The notes under the pieces: model-generated
What the model was told of the DNA's origin: nothing
Database searches by the model: none
What the model saw: the letters and a program-made list of their open reading frames with translations, nothing else
Program-made: the position numbers and the translations under genes
Assembly (NCBI GenBank): GCA_000238815.2
Contig: AFXB01000010.1
Location: 186,001 to 250,000, forward strand
Direction of reading: 5' to 3'
DNA: 64,000 nt
Source: SAR116 cluster alpha proteobacterium HIMB100
Lineage (GTDB): Bacteria; Pseudomonadota; Alphaproteobacteria; Puniceispirillales; Puniceispirillaceae
Part shown: one piece after another, positions 51,412-60,165 of the stretch
How the letters are laid out: each line of letters opens with the position of its first letter
How positions within the stretch are numbered: the stretch's first letter is position 1

Positions 51412-52551
51412 TCAGGCGGTAATTTTTTTCAGCGCATCTTCGAAACTGGCCACGGTGCGGTCAATATTCATCAGCTTATCCAGCCCGAACAGACCGATGC
51501 GAAAGGACATGTAATCATCCGGCTCGCCTACCTCCAGCGGAACGCCTGCTGCAATCTGCAAGCCCTGCTGCATGAACTTTTTGCCTGACTTCAGGTCAGG
51601 ATCATCAGTGAAGTTCACAATCACAGACGGTGCTTTAAAGCCTTCAGCCGCCACCGACATAAATCCATAAGATTCAGTCAGAGCGCGCATACGCACGCCC
51701 AAATCAATCTGGGCCTGTTTCACCTTGTCAAAGCCAATATCACGGGTTTCATGAAGCGCGTCACGGAACTGACGCAGCCCGTCTGTCGGCATGGTGGCGT
51801 GATAGGCATGACCGCCATTTTCATAAGCCTGCATAATGGTCAGCCATTTTTTCAGATCTGCTGCATAAGATGTGCTTGTGGTTGCCTCAATCCGAGCCAT
51901 CCCGCCCTTGCCCAGCATCACAACCCCGGCACAGGGGCTGGCTGTCCAGCCTTTTTGCGGGGCGGTCAGCAACACATCAACCCCCAGCGCGGCCATATCC
52001 ACATAAAGCGCACCAGAGGCCACACAATCCAGCACAAAAATCGCGCCGGCTTTATGCGCTGCATCAGCAATACCGGCGATATAGTCATCGGGCAGGATCA
52101 TGCCAGCAGAGGTTTCCACATGCGGGGCGCAAACCACATCCGGCCTGTAGTCAGCAATTTGCTGTTGCAATTCAGACAGAGGGGCCGGTGCGAAAGGCTG
52201 GCGGGTATTGCTGCCATCTGAGGTTGCCTGCTGGCGGGCATATAACACCTTCGTATCTGACGCAATGCGGCCTTTTTCAAAAATTTCAGACCAACGAAAG
52301 GAAAACCAGCCATTACGGATCACCAGACATTTGGCATCTGTGCCAAACTGGCGGGCAATCGCCTCCATGCCAAAGGTGCCGCCCCCCGGAACCAGAATTG
52401 CGGCTTCTGCATTATAGGCTGATTTCAGCCCGACAGACAGATCCCGCATCACCCCCTGGAAGGTTTTTGACATGGAGTTCAAGGACCGGTCATTAAATAC
52501 AACCGAATATTCCAGCAGCCCGCCCTCATCCACGTGATCAAACAGCGCCAT
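51412..52551 (-). CDS. Class V aminotransferase (alanine/serine-glyoxylate type)
   Basis: About 379 residues with the PLP fold of AGXT-like enzymes. Visible features are VPGGGTFGMEAIARQFG (phosphate-binding), VVCAPHVETSAGM, VLDCVASGALYVDM (cofactor Asp), and the PLP lysine in LLTAPQKGW. The frame runs to 52626, but the ATG at 52551 has GGGAG 6 bases upstream and a normal start. Probably moves an amino group between serine or alanine and glyoxylate; this fits the glycerate kinase at 6-7 kb. Substrate not proven. Confidence 0.85.
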   Translation of the reverse strand: MALFDHVDEGGLLEYSVVFNDRSLNSMSKTFQGVMRDLSVGLKSAYNAEAAILVPGGGTFGMEAIARQFGTDAKCLVIRNGWFSFRWSEIFEKGRIASDTKVLYARQQATSDGSNTRQPFAPAPLSELQQQIADYRPDVVCAPHVETSAGMILPDDYIAGIADAAHKAGAIFVLDCVASGALYVDMAALGVDVLLTAPQKGWTASPCAGVVMLGKGGMARIEATTSTSYAADLKKWLTIMQAYENGGHAYHATMPTDGLRQFRDALHETRDIGFDKVKQAQIDLGVRMRALTESYGFMSVAAEGFKAPSVIVNFTDDPDLKSGKKFMQQGLQIAAGVPLEVGEPDDYMSFRIGLFGLDKLMNIDRTVASFEDALKKITA

Positions 52552-52704
52552 TTCTGTCTCCCTAATCAAAAGCTGGCAAAATAATGCTGCCAATTCATGG
52601 AATAACACAACGGTCCATAATGCCACAGCAGCCTTTTGCTGCTACTAACATGGACAGAGCTCACCCCAGTTTCAACCGTGAGCAGAGATAAAGGAAGCGT
52701 GCTG

Positions 52705-53352
52705 ATGGCCAATCCCCCACATCGTCCTGCCCCTGGCAGTCCTGAATTCCACCGTCTGTGGCCGACCTTGTTCATGGCGGTCACCCTGCCCGGACATGAA
52801 CAGGCCAATGCCATGCTGAGCGGACTGGTGCTGGAAAAAAATGCTGAACAAGAGCAAATGACAACTGATTATCTGAACCAGAATCTGATGGAAGAGGATA
52901 ATCCAGCCGTATTATGGCTGAGCCAATGTTTCGACAGGGCCATTCAGGATTACGCACAAGAGGCAGGCATCACCTATGAGATGGACTGGGCCATTCAGGC
53001 CTGGCCAAATGTGAATTTCAGAGGTGATTACCATAATTTGCATAATCACCCGCATGCCTGGCTGTCCGGGACCTATTATCTGAATGTGCCTGACCAAAGC
53101 GCGGCAGATACGTTCCGGTCTGATTTGAACCCTGGTGCGATCAGTTTCTTTGACCCCCGCCCGCAGGCAAATATGGGCGCGGTCCGCGGTGATGGCCAGT
53201 TTGACCCTGAATTCAGACGTCTGCCTGAAGCAGGTGAATTATTCTTATGGCCTGCTTTCCTGCATCATCTGGTGCATCCGAATCTTGTGGATGTCCCGCG
53301 CCTGTCCATTTCATTTAATGTGGTGTTGCGCGACAAGGCCCGTTATTTATAG
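52705..53352 (+). CDS. Putative 2OG-Fe(II) oxygenase (PF13759-like)
   Basis: A 215-residue protein from the ATG at 52705 (AAGGA 9 bases upstream; the frame opens at 52636). The core WPNVNFRGDYHNLHNHPHAWLSGTYYL holds likely iron-binding histidines, GAISFFDPRP follows, and FLHHLVHPN with RLSISFNVVL gives the second metal histidine and the 2OG-binding arginine. This is the layout of PF13759/TIGR02466. Substrate unknown. Transcribed away from the aminotransferase gene. Confidence 0.78.
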   Translation: MANPPHRPAPGSPEFHRLWPTLFMAVTLPGHEQANAMLSGLVLEKNAEQEQMTTDYLNQNLMEEDNPAVLWLSQCFDRAIQDYAQEAGITYEMDWAIQAWPNVNFRGDYHNLHNHPHAWLSGTYYLNVPDQSAADTFRSDLNPGAISFFDPRPQANMGAVRGDGQFDPEFRRLPEAGELFLWPAFLHHLVHPNLVDVPRLSISFNVVLRDKARYL

Positions 53353-53364
53353 GCGTTCGGGCGA

Positions 53365-53766
53365 TCAGTCGTCGCTGCGGCAGGTATAGGTCCGCTGGCA
53401 TTGCAATGAGGGCGACAGGCTGACCACCGTATCATCTAACCCGCGGCCCTGACGCATATAGACACACATGCGTGACCCTGTTTCGGGGTCAATATATTGT
53501 CTGCGCAACCGGCAAATATTGGAAAACTGGGTTGGCGGTGTGGCCTTGCGGCGGCATTTTGCCGGCTCGCGCCCTAAAATGGTCTGTGGCCATGTCAGCC
53601 GCAAATTATCCCATAAAGAACAATGTGCCTTTTCTTCTGCCCCTTCATAAATCCGCCCTTCGCTGTGGGCCGCATTGGACAGCATAAAAAGCGTCATAAA
53701 ACACGTGAAGAGAACGCAGAACATCCCTGGCCTGAGACGCTTAATTAACAATAAAGATACAGACAT
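53365..53766 (-). CDS. Secreted Cys-rich hypothetical protein
   Basis: A 133-residue protein with an N-terminal hydrophobic segment (MFCVLFTCFMTLFMLSNAAHS) that serves as a signal peptide, then a mature part of about 100 residues with several Cys (AHCSLW, AKCRRK, NICRLR, RMCVY, LQCQRTYTCRS) that could form disulfides. The ATG at 53766 is chosen; the GTG at 53772 adds two residues. An ATG at 53724 would start directly at the hydrophobic part. No family recognised; location is convergent with the oxygenase gene. Confidence 0.6.
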   Translation of the reverse strand: MSVSLLLIKRLRPGMFCVLFTCFMTLFMLSNAAHSEGRIYEGAEEKAHCSLWDNLRLTWPQTILGREPAKCRRKATPPTQFSNICRLRRQYIDPETGSRMCVYMRQGRGLDDTVVSLSPSLQCQRTYTCRSDD

Positions 53767-54041
53767 GTTCACCCTAATACCGACCCTGATCCAGATACGT
53801 CAGTCCAACCACCCCCAGGACTTTCACACCGCCAGTTTAACGTCACATACTGTTCTGTGTATAGGGGCAGCGCTGAGAAAACAGCGGCAACAGATGGCTG
53901 TTAAACAAATAGACGCATAGGCCGTTTACCAAAAACAGAGACAGAGCGACCGCGACAGGGCGCTGTGACCTCGACAAAGGTTTACAAACAGATGTCAGAA
54001 CATAAAAAGGGGGGCATCCCCCGGACTAAGGGTGATAAGCA

Positions 54042-54503
54042 ATGCTGCGCAGATATATCCAAATAGCCAGTCTTATGGCCGTTCTTTTCGGGCTGTCCGC
54101 CTGTCAATTCTTCATTGACGGCAGAGATGAATCCCTGCTGGTTGTAACTGCTGAAGAATGGGCCGAAATGCACCGCTATAAAGAAGAAAAGCGGATGGCA
54201 AAGATAGACGCAAACAGACCGCAGGCGATGCCCGGGTCTGAAGCCATCAGCTTTGCCAATTTATCAGATGCCTATCTGGCCGGATGCCGCACATTAGGAA
54301 TTGTTGAGGTGCATCATTATGGCACTTACGAAGAAGCCTTGATCCTGATGCGCAATCAGGCACATCAGCTGGCAGCCAGTGTGATTGTGCCGCTGGATAT
54401 CTATCAGGATAAAACCGCACGGGCGACTGATGCCGGACGGCTGAATTTTGTGAAAGGGCGGATGTTGCGCTGCCCGGATAAATCAGAAGAAGAAAGAGCA
54501 TAA
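54042..54503 (+). CDS. Hypothetical lipoprotein
   Basis: A 153-residue protein with a lipobox (GLSAC, Cys21). The mature part is charged and contains SDAYLAGCRTLGIVEVHHYGTYEEALILMRNQAHQLA, which looks like a compact alpha/beta domain of small envelope lipoproteins; it resembles DUF4156-type proteins, but I am not certain. An upstream GGGGGG/CCCCC hairpin (54009-54023) lies in the leader. Five bases upstream of the next gene. Confidence 0.7.
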   Translation: MLRRYIQIASLMAVLFGLSACQFFIDGRDESLLVVTAEEWAEMHRYKEEKRMAKIDANRPQAMPGSEAISFANLSDAYLAGCRTLGIVEVHHYGTYEEALILMRNQAHQLAASVIVPLDIYQDKTARATDAGRLNFVKGRMLRCPDKSEEERA

Positions 54504-54508
54504 AGCAG

Positions 54509-54838
54509 ATGAGCATGGTTATTGATCTTGCCGCCTACAAAGCGCAACAAAAGGCAACAGCGGCAGCCGAACGACGCAGCCGGAAACGAGCAGCAAACAA
54601 GCTTTTGGATGCTCAAAATATTGAACGGCTGACCGCGCAGATTGATACTCTGCTGGAAGAAGCTGCCCGCCGTGAGCGCCGCCCGGATACGGTAGCGATG
54701 GCCGCTGGACGATATGCAGCGATGCAGTTATTCAGCACTCATGGCCGGGCTCAAACTCAGGCCTTTTTTGAAGATTGTATTCAGACTGCTGAGATTTGTG
54801 ACGATATTCTGGCTCAGCTGGATGATGAGTTTGTCTGA
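54509..54838 (+). CDS. Hypothetical helical protein
   Basis: A 109-residue soluble, Ala/Arg/Gln-rich protein with a predicted N-terminal coiled coil (AYKAQQKATAAAERRSRKR) and an acidic C-terminus (DDILAQLDDEFV). It follows the lipoprotein gene by 5 bases, so it is in one operon with it. The 3' end overlaps the convergent bactofilin gene by 25 bp. Function unknown. Confidence 0.6.
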   Translation: MSMVIDLAAYKAQQKATAAAERRSRKRAANKLLDAQNIERLTAQIDTLLEEAARRERRPDTVAMAAGRYAAMQLFSTHGRAQTQAFFEDCIQTAEICDDILAQLDDEFV

Positions 54839-55152
54839 TCAGGCTTACGTCTGACGGTCCCGGAAATATCCGCCCCGGAATCAACCGACAGGGCATGGGT
54901 GATCAGCTCTCCGGCGACAATTGCGGCCTCAGAAATGGTCAGGCTGTCTGCTTCCAGAACGCCATTAAACCGCCCGCCAACAGTGATGGTGCTGGCACGG
55001 ATCAGCCCTTCAAATACGGCATCTTGCGCGATTTCAACGGTGTCGGCAATCATCTCCCCTTCAAACTGACCTGCGATCACCACTGTCTGGCCAGGCGCGT
55101 GAAACATGCCTGTTAATTTCAGATCAGCTGCGATAAAAGTTGAATCACTCAT
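54814..55152 (-). CDS. Bactofilin, third of three
   Basis: A 112-residue bactofilin-fold protein: a right-handed beta helix with the repeating pattern IAADLKLTGMFHAPGQ, VIAGQFEGEMIADTVEIAQDAVFEGLI and ITVGGRFNGVLEADSLTISE. Bactofilins polymerise without nucleotide on the inner membrane and organise cell shape. The ATG at 55152 lies 7 bases after the previous stop; the longer frame to 55185 overlaps it. Downstream member of a three-gene tandem. Confidence 0.88.
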   Translation of the reverse strand: MSDSTFIAADLKLTGMFHAPGQTVVIAGQFEGEMIADTVEIAQDAVFEGLIRASTITVGGRFNGVLEADSLTISEAAIVAGELITHALSVDSGADISGTVRRKPDQTNSSSS

Positions 55153-55159
55153 TGCCAGC

Positions 55160-55591
55160 TCAATCGTCTGTCGCTGACGGACCATCGCTGCGTTCTGGCG
55201 CCAGCATATCTGTTAAAAAACTGTCCTGCACGGCCGCCGCCGGATCCGCAGGTTTGTCATCCTGTTCTGTCCAGTTATGCAGGATATGGCAATTCAGCGC
55301 CGCCCCACGATCCATCTGTAAAGCATGATATTCAATTTCACCGAAAATTCGCGCCGTGCGCATCATCCAGACGCTGGCGGCCTTCATCCGGCCCTTATAC
55401 GCCCCGGCAAACACCCCCAGCTTGATCTCCAGATTGCCATTCAGCTGGCCGCCTTCGTGAAGATGCAGGCGATCAGCAATAAGGTCAGCATTCATCACCC
55501 CATGGATGTCTATCGCAGAGGCCCTGACCAGCTTGCCGGTAAAGGTTGCCCCTGCGCCAATTACGGATTTGGGTGAGCCGGTATCTGACAT
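55160..55591 (-). CDS. Bactofilin, second of three
   Basis: A 143-residue bactofilin with the beta-helix core (GAGATFTGKLVRASAIDIHGVMNADLIADRLHLHEGGQLNGNLEIKLG). Its C-terminal tail of about 40 residues is longer than in the others and includes charged segments, and may contact a partner. It follows the first bactofilin by 12 bases. Confidence 0.9.
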   Translation of the reverse strand: MSDTGSPKSVIGAGATFTGKLVRASAIDIHGVMNADLIADRLHLHEGGQLNGNLEIKLGVFAGAYKGRMKAASVWMMRTARIFGEIEYHALQMDRGAALNCHILHNWTEQDDKPADPAAAVQDSFLTDMLAPERSDGPSATDD

Positions 55592-55603
55592 CTGTTCCGC
55601 CGG

Positions 55604-55993
55604 TTATCTGTCGGTATGGGGAAGCGCGACAACATCGCGCCGCAATTCAGCTGCCGTCTGGACAAAATTACCATCAATTTGTGCCCCTTCATCCACCTGA
55701 ATCGTCTGGTAAGATAAACTGCCTTTCAAAATCGCCCGAGATTTGATCTGTAGCCGTTCCACCTGAATATCCCCATCAACATGACCGTCAATCACCGCTG
55801 CCTTTGCCGTTATTTTCCCTGTCACTTTACCTGTGGATGAAATGGTCAGCTGGTCACAGCTGATATCCCCTTCAAGGGTCCCGGCCAGAAATACATGTTC
55901 AGGCGAATCAATCTGCCCTTTGATCTGAATATTCTGGCCAATATGAGCTGAATGCGGCTGGGCAGTGGTCTGAGCTGGCTTTTTTCCAAACAT
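55604..55993 (-). CDS. Bactofilin, first of three
   Basis: A 129-residue bactofilin: a short N-terminal tail (MFGKKPAQTTAQ) and beta-helix repeats (IGQNIQIKGQIDSPEHVFLAGTLEGDISCDQLTISSTGKVTGKITAKAAVIDGHVDGDI). First gene of the tandem, divergent from a membrane-protein/M23 peptidase pair, a context linked to local peptidoglycan synthesis and shape in other bacteria. Confidence 0.92.
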   Translation of the reverse strand: MFGKKPAQTTAQPHSAHIGQNIQIKGQIDSPEHVFLAGTLEGDISCDQLTISSTGKVTGKITAKAAVIDGHVDGDIQVERLQIKSRAILKGSLSYQTIQVDEGAQIDGNFVQTAAELRRDVVALPHTDR

Positions 55994-56193
55994 TGGGAAT
56001 CCTGATATTTCAATGTGTTACTATTTTCCGCGCCAGCTTTGGTGCGGACAATGACTCAACAAGAGCCAGCTGTTCGATATAGATTAAACTAAATTAACAA
56101 TAAACACTATAACAGCCGTAAAGCTGTCAGCATCTCAGACGTTGACAGTGACAGGACAGGGCCAGCCAGGCCGCATAACAGAGGCAAAAGACA

Positions 56194-56574
56194 ATGGTCG
56201 TTGATGTGATTGATATCCGCAAGCGGATCGAAAAGATCAGAAATGAAGTGTCTGAAGCAATTGTGTCGAAGCACAGCTACAGCCTGCCTGATGAGCAGCT
56301 GCGCGAAGATGTGCAGTTCTCGGTTGAGGATGCAGAGCTGCGTGAAGCCGCTCCGGAGCTGCCGCTTGAGAATGAGGCTGTGCCTGCGCAAACACCTCAG
56401 ACGGGTGTGTCAGAAACCAGCATTGCCATGCATAAGGCAATGACCAAAGCGATGTCGATGCCCGCATTCAATCTGAACATTAAAAACCGGCATTCCAGCG
56501 GTCTGTTAATCACGCTGATTATTCTGCAGCTGATGTCTAACCTGATGTTAATGGCGATTTTACTGCTGAAATAG
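56194..56574 (+). CDS. Tail-anchored membrane protein next to bactofilins
   Basis: A 126-residue protein with a charged N-terminal region (IDIRKRIEKIRNEVSEAI, probable coiled coil), a Glu/Pro-rich linker, and one hydrophobic C-terminal helix (about 104-124, LLITLIILQLMSNLMLMAILL). AGAGG lies 9 bases before the ATG. It is 8 bases before the M23 peptidase gene and divergent from the bactofilins, so it may link bactofilin to the peptidase at the membrane. No family recognised. Confidence 0.7.
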   Translation: MVVDVIDIRKRIEKIRNEVSEAIVSKHSYSLPDEQLREDVQFSVEDAELREAAPELPLENEAVPAQTPQTGVSETSIAMHKAMTKAMSMPAFNLNIKNRHSSGLLITLIILQLMSNLMLMAILLLK

Positions 56575-56582
56575 GGCATGTG

Positions 56583-57938
56583 ATGATAAGGTGGATGATC
56601 CGCAAACTGGCGTTTGTACTGCCGCCCGCTATCGATGCGGACAGCCAGCAGATGCGGTTTTCAACCACACAGAAACGCCTGTTCCTGCATGAAACCCGAT
56701 TTCTGTTTTTGAGTGAGCGCGGCCCTGTAGAGCTGGCGTTGCGGCCAGGGATGGTACTGACCAGCCTGGGCAGCGGGGCAGCCCTGATCTGTCTTATCAT
56801 GTTTGCGCCAGCGATGTCCGTCTTTTCATGGATGACCACCCTGCCGTCCGTGCCGGCATTGTCACAGCTGGCCGGCCTGTCGCCGCTGAGGACGGATAAT
56901 CAGCAGCCTGTGCAGACCGCAAACAGCTTTTCGCTGTCATTTGACGGCAGCAGCCTGGCTGCGCTGCTGGAGGGGCTGAAGCCCGGCGATGAGATCAGGT
57001 CAGGCACATCACAACCCGCACCAACCTTGCCCGCGATGCAGCTGAATGAACCGCCGGGACAAGCAAAGACAGTGCTGGGACAAACAACGCTGGCACAAAC
57101 AAGGCTGGCCGCCCGCAGGCAGCCAAACTTTACCGATATTGATGAGCCAACCGATGAGCTGATTCTGGACCCGCTTGATCGACAGCCAGATGAGAGCCCT
57201 GAACCCGTAATAGCCGCCGCAAGCATTGCGGTCCCGGCGGCCCGGCCCGCGCCTGAGCCCATGGATCCTGAATTTGTGCACTTTGATGGTATCAACAGAC
57301 CGCCGTTGCAGTCTGAACAGGTCAAAATGCATCGCCGGTTTGCCAATGTTTTGGCTGAGGTAGGCCGGATTGAGGTGATGCTGAACCAGCTGGGTATCAC
57401 CCCTGATGGCCTTCCACAGCCCTGGGACAACGCAAAACAGCCTGACGAACAACATTTGCCCGCGCTTTATATGCATCGCGACAATTGGCGGGAAATTCTG
57501 CATCTGATCCCGCTGAATGCCCCCTTGCGCTATTATTATGTGACCAGCCCTTACGGCATGCGCACAAATAAAAAATCCGGTCTGCGGCGGTTTCATCATG
57601 GCGTTGATCTGGCCGGAACCTGGAAAGCCCAATTGCGCCCTTCGGCAAGCGGGGTGGTCACATTCGCCGGACGTGATGGCGGGTTTGGCAAGGTTGTACG
57701 GATCGAACATGCGCACGGGATTGAGACAGTCTATGCCCATTTATCCTCTGTTCAGGTCAGTAAAGGCAGCTTTGTCACGCCGCAGGATATTTTAGGCACG
57801 ATGGGCAATACAGGCCGTTCAGATGGTATGCATTTGCATTATGAAATCAGAATCAACGGCCAGTCAAAAGACCCTGAAGATTTCTTCTCTTTCGGGCACA
57901 GGCTGACGCTGACAGGCGCGTTGGCTGGTGATTTATAG
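56583..57938 (+). CDS. M23-family peptidoglycan endopeptidase
   Basis: 451 residues: an N-terminal membrane anchor (about residues 45-75), a long Pro/Gln-rich periplasmic linker, and a C-terminal LytM/M23 domain. The zinc-binding residues are complete: His339 and Asp342 in HHGVDLAG, and His417-Leu-His419 in HLHYE. AGGG before the ATG supports this start. Paired with bactofilins, it resembles the bactofilin-LmdC type of shape-determining system known in other alphaproteobacteria. Confidence 0.88.
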   Translation: MIRWMIRKLAFVLPPAIDADSQQMRFSTTQKRLFLHETRFLFLSERGPVELALRPGMVLTSLGSGAALICLIMFAPAMSVFSWMTTLPSVPALSQLAGLSPLRTDNQQPVQTANSFSLSFDGSSLAALLEGLKPGDEIRSGTSQPAPTLPAMQLNEPPGQAKTVLGQTTLAQTRLAARRQPNFTDIDEPTDELILDPLDRQPDESPEPVIAAASIAVPAARPAPEPMDPEFVHFDGINRPPLQSEQVKMHRRFANVLAEVGRIEVMLNQLGITPDGLPQPWDNAKQPDEQHLPALYMHRDNWREILHLIPLNAPLRYYYVTSPYGMRTNKKSGLRRFHHGVDLAGTWKAQLRPSASGVVTFAGRDGGFGKVVRIEHAHGIETVYAHLSSVQVSKGSFVTPQDILGTMGNTGRSDGMHLHYEIRINGQSKDPEDFFSFGHRLTLTGALAGDL

Positions 57939-57996
57939 AGCTGCGCGCGGCTCTTTGCTGTTCTGTTCTGTTTAATCTTTGGCTGAGATGATGTTA

Positions 57997-58012
57997 TGGC
58001 ACGCAGGTTGCA
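57997..58012 (+). promoter_or_regulatory. Near-perfect sigma-54 promoter
   Basis: TGGCACGCAGGTTGCA matches the sigma-54 consensus TGGCAC-N5-TTGCA exactly, with ten bases between the GG and GC pairs. Transcription would start near 58023, 45 bases before a 59-codon gene with AAAGGA. rpoN itself lies convergent and close by. Confidence 0.82.
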
Positions 58013-58067
58013 GTTTAATCTGTAGATCTGCAGTGCCGCAGATCGCTGCAAACAAAGGATATATGTC

Positions 58068-58247
58068 ATGAACCCAAAAAAATATTCTGCTGAAAAAATG
58101 GCAATCAAATTTGTTGAGTTTGACCAGAATGACATGCCTGTATCTGAAAATGTTGTGCCGCTTGGCTTATATTTGCATGAACATGAAATCAGCGATCAGG
58201 AGCGGGAAATGACTGCCCAGCTCTCCGCTATGGTGGCCAAGCGTTAA
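58068..58247 (+). CDS. 59-residue protein under a sigma-54 promoter
   Basis: ATG at 58068, TAA at 58245-58247. AAAGGA lies at 58055-58060 before the ATG. The peptide is soluble, charged at the start (MNPKKYSAEKMAIKFVEFDQ) and acidic-helical at the end (HEHEISDQEREMTAQLSAMVAKR). It sits alone between the M23 peptidase and the rpoN terminator. The ribosome site, codon composition and the consensus sigma-54 promoter make it a convincing gene. Function unknown; a small regulator or flagellar/shape-related effector is possible. Confidence 0.72.
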   Translation: MNPKKYSAEKMAIKFVEFDQNDMPVSENVVPLGLYLHEHEISDQEREMTAQLSAMVAKR

Positions 58248-58321
58248 TTCACCCCCCCTCTTCATTTTTGTTTTGCCTGTTGCGGACAAGCCGCACAGAT
58301 ATCCACTGCGTCAGAGCAGAT

Positions 58322-58356
58322 AAAAAAAAAGACCCCGACGGTCACGCCGCCGGGGT
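58322..58356 (-). terminator. Rho-independent terminator of rpoN
   Basis: On the minus strand ACCCCGGCGG and CCGTCGGGGT form a 10-bp stem (one G-T pair) with a 5-base loop, followed by nine T. A second perfect hairpin (GCAGTCAG with CTGACTGC, 58363-58380) lies just before it on the rpoN side. Confidence 0.92.
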
Positions 58357-58409
58357 ATAAGAGCAGTCAGAACTGACTGCGGTCTTTGGGAGAATTTGGT
58401 CTATATGCT

Positions 58410-59924
58410 TTACCGGAATTCAGACAGGCGGGCCTGCATCCGGCGCTGAGATGAAGAGGGAATATTCAGCATCTCGCGATATTTGGCGACGGTCCGGCGG
58501 GCCAGATCAATACCTTGTTCAGAAATCATCTTTGAGATGGCTTCATCACTGAGTGGCTTATTCGGGACTTCCTGTGAGATAATTTTCTTCACCATGTTGC
58601 GTACAGATGCTGCAGACGCATTCACATCAGAATCACGTGACGCAATATTCACACTGAAGAAAGATTTCAGCGGCATACCGCCTCTTGGTGTGGAAATCAG
58701 CAGCCCTGTGGTCACACGGCTGACAGTGCTTTCATGCATGCCAACCGCCTGGGCCACATCACGCAATGATAACGGCTTCAGATAATCAAGGCCCTTATCC
58801 AAAAAGTCAGTCTGATGACGGATGATTTCCGCGCTGATTTTCAATGTGGTCTGGTTGCGTTGTTCAACCGCCCGTTTCAGCCAGCGGGCATTGGTCAGGC
58901 TGTCTGATGAATAGTCCTGTACCGCCTGATCAGCACGTTTCTGGTTCGCCATCATTTCGGCATATTGTTCATTCACCAGAACCGCAGGCAGAGTGGACCG
59001 GTTCAGTTCAACAGACCAACCGCCTTTTTTGCGCGTCACAATCACGTCTGGGCTCGGCATTTCCCGGAATTCAATCCCCAGATGTTCACCTGGTTTTGGG
59101 TTCAGGGTGCGGATCACACCCAGCATATCAACGATATCTTCAGGCTCGCATTTGAATTTGCGTGATAACTGTTTGATTTCACCCCGGCCTAATTGTTCAA
59201 GATTATCCAGAAGCTGGCCAAACAAAGGTGTATATTGTTCAGATTCAATCAGCTGAATTTTCAAACATTCTGCAAGGTTGCGCGCAAACAGACCAGCGGG
59301 TTCAAACCCCTGCAGTGCGGCCAGAACAGCCTCTGCCTGTGTTTCTGAACAGCCACTTTCCGCAGCGATATCCTCTACGGTAGTGCCGATCCAGCCCGTT
59401 GGTTCAAGCGCATTAATAAAATGTGTCGCAATGATGCGGTCTGTGGGATCTGTAAACGTCAGGTTCATCTGTTTAAACAGCATCGGATAAAACCCATCTT
59501 CTGCAGACAGATTATCGATCAAATCAAAATCGCCATCCGCAAAGCCCTGGCTGGGGCCGGATGCGCGGGGCATATCGACAAGCGCGGTATCAAATCTGTT
59601 TTCAACTTCCTGATGCTGGGTCGGATCATCGCTTAATGCTGCGCTTTCCCGCAAAGCTGACACATCATTCTGACCTTCAGTAGCAGACAGATTTTTGTTC
59701 AGCGCTTCAGCGTCAGCCGGACCAGCCGTTTGCTTTGTGGTCTCATTCAGGGCAGTTTCGGTTGCGCCGGTCACCTCAAGAAACGGGTTGTCATACATCT
59801 GTTCCTGAAGATGTTGTGATAATTCCAGATTGGTCATCTGCAGCAGCTTGATCGCCTGTTGCAGTTGCGGCGTCATGACCAGTGACTGCTTCTGACGCAG
59901 CTTTATGGACTGTGATAATTGCAT
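58410..59924 (-). CDS. rpoN: RNA polymerase sigma-54 factor
   Basis: 504 residues. Region I is glutamine-rich (MQLSQSIKLRQKQSLVMTPQLQQAIKLLQ), followed by an acidic linker, the core-binding region, the helix-turn-helix (SLRDVAQAVGMHESTVSRVT), and the C-terminal RpoN box (ARRTVAKYREMLNIPSS). GGGAG lies before the ATG at 59924; the frame to 60008 is not needed. It stands without the usual lptB, hpf or ptsN neighbours. Its terminator is strong. Confidence 0.95.
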   Translation of the reverse strand: MQLSQSIKLRQKQSLVMTPQLQQAIKLLQMTNLELSQHLQEQMYDNPFLEVTGATETALNETTKQTAGPADAEALNKNLSATEGQNDVSALRESAALSDDPTQHQEVENRFDTALVDMPRASGPSQGFADGDFDLIDNLSAEDGFYPMLFKQMNLTFTDPTDRIIATHFINALEPTGWIGTTVEDIAAESGCSETQAEAVLAALQGFEPAGLFARNLAECLKIQLIESEQYTPLFGQLLDNLEQLGRGEIKQLSRKFKCEPEDIVDMLGVIRTLNPKPGEHLGIEFREMPSPDVIVTRKKGGWSVELNRSTLPAVLVNEQYAEMMANQKRADQAVQDYSSDSLTNARWLKRAVEQRNQTTLKISAEIIRHQTDFLDKGLDYLKPLSLRDVAQAVGMHESTVSRVTTGLLISTPRGGMPLKSFFSVNIASRDSDVNASAASVRNMVKKIISQEVPNKPLSDEAISKMISEQGIDLARRTVAKYREMLNIPSSSQRRMQARLSEFR

Positions 59925-59969
59925 AACATGTCTCCCTTCATGTCTTCCTCGCCACCCACACTGGCCAGA

Positions 59970-59985
59970 CGGCATGCCATTTGCA
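59970..59985 (+). promoter_or_regulatory. Weaker sigma-54-like promoter upstream of rpoN, plus strand
   Basis: CGGCATGCCATTTGCA has the GG and GC pairs with exactly ten bases between and the TTGCA half, but two changes in TGGCAC. It would read toward the small gene at 60166 through a leader of about 170 bases. Could be chance. Confidence 0.35.
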
Positions 59986-60097
59986 AAATAAACGTTTGAC
60001 AGCCCCATCTGTCAGAATTTTATCGTGTAAAATACATGTATTTCAATATGTTAAAAAATGTTGTTAATGTTTTGTTAAGTTTTATGTCAGAATTCAG

Positions 60098-60115
60098 ACA
60101 GCACATCTGTGCTGT
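60098..60115. promoter_or_regulatory. Perfect 8-bp inverted repeat in the rpoN/60166 control region
   Basis: ACAGCACA and TGTGCTGT are separated by two bases. It lies in the control region shared by rpoN and the small membrane-protein gene. A candidate operator or leader hairpin. Confidence 0.4.
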
Positions 60116-60165
60116 GTCGGCCTCATCATCAGGTCAGAACCGCTGACGCCAGGAGCAAGAACGCC

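Noticed and set aside
53675-53920. Plus-strand 81-codon frame opposite the Cys-rich protein gene
   Set aside because: It runs antisense to a gene with a signal peptide and into non-coding DNA, with no family or ribosome site.
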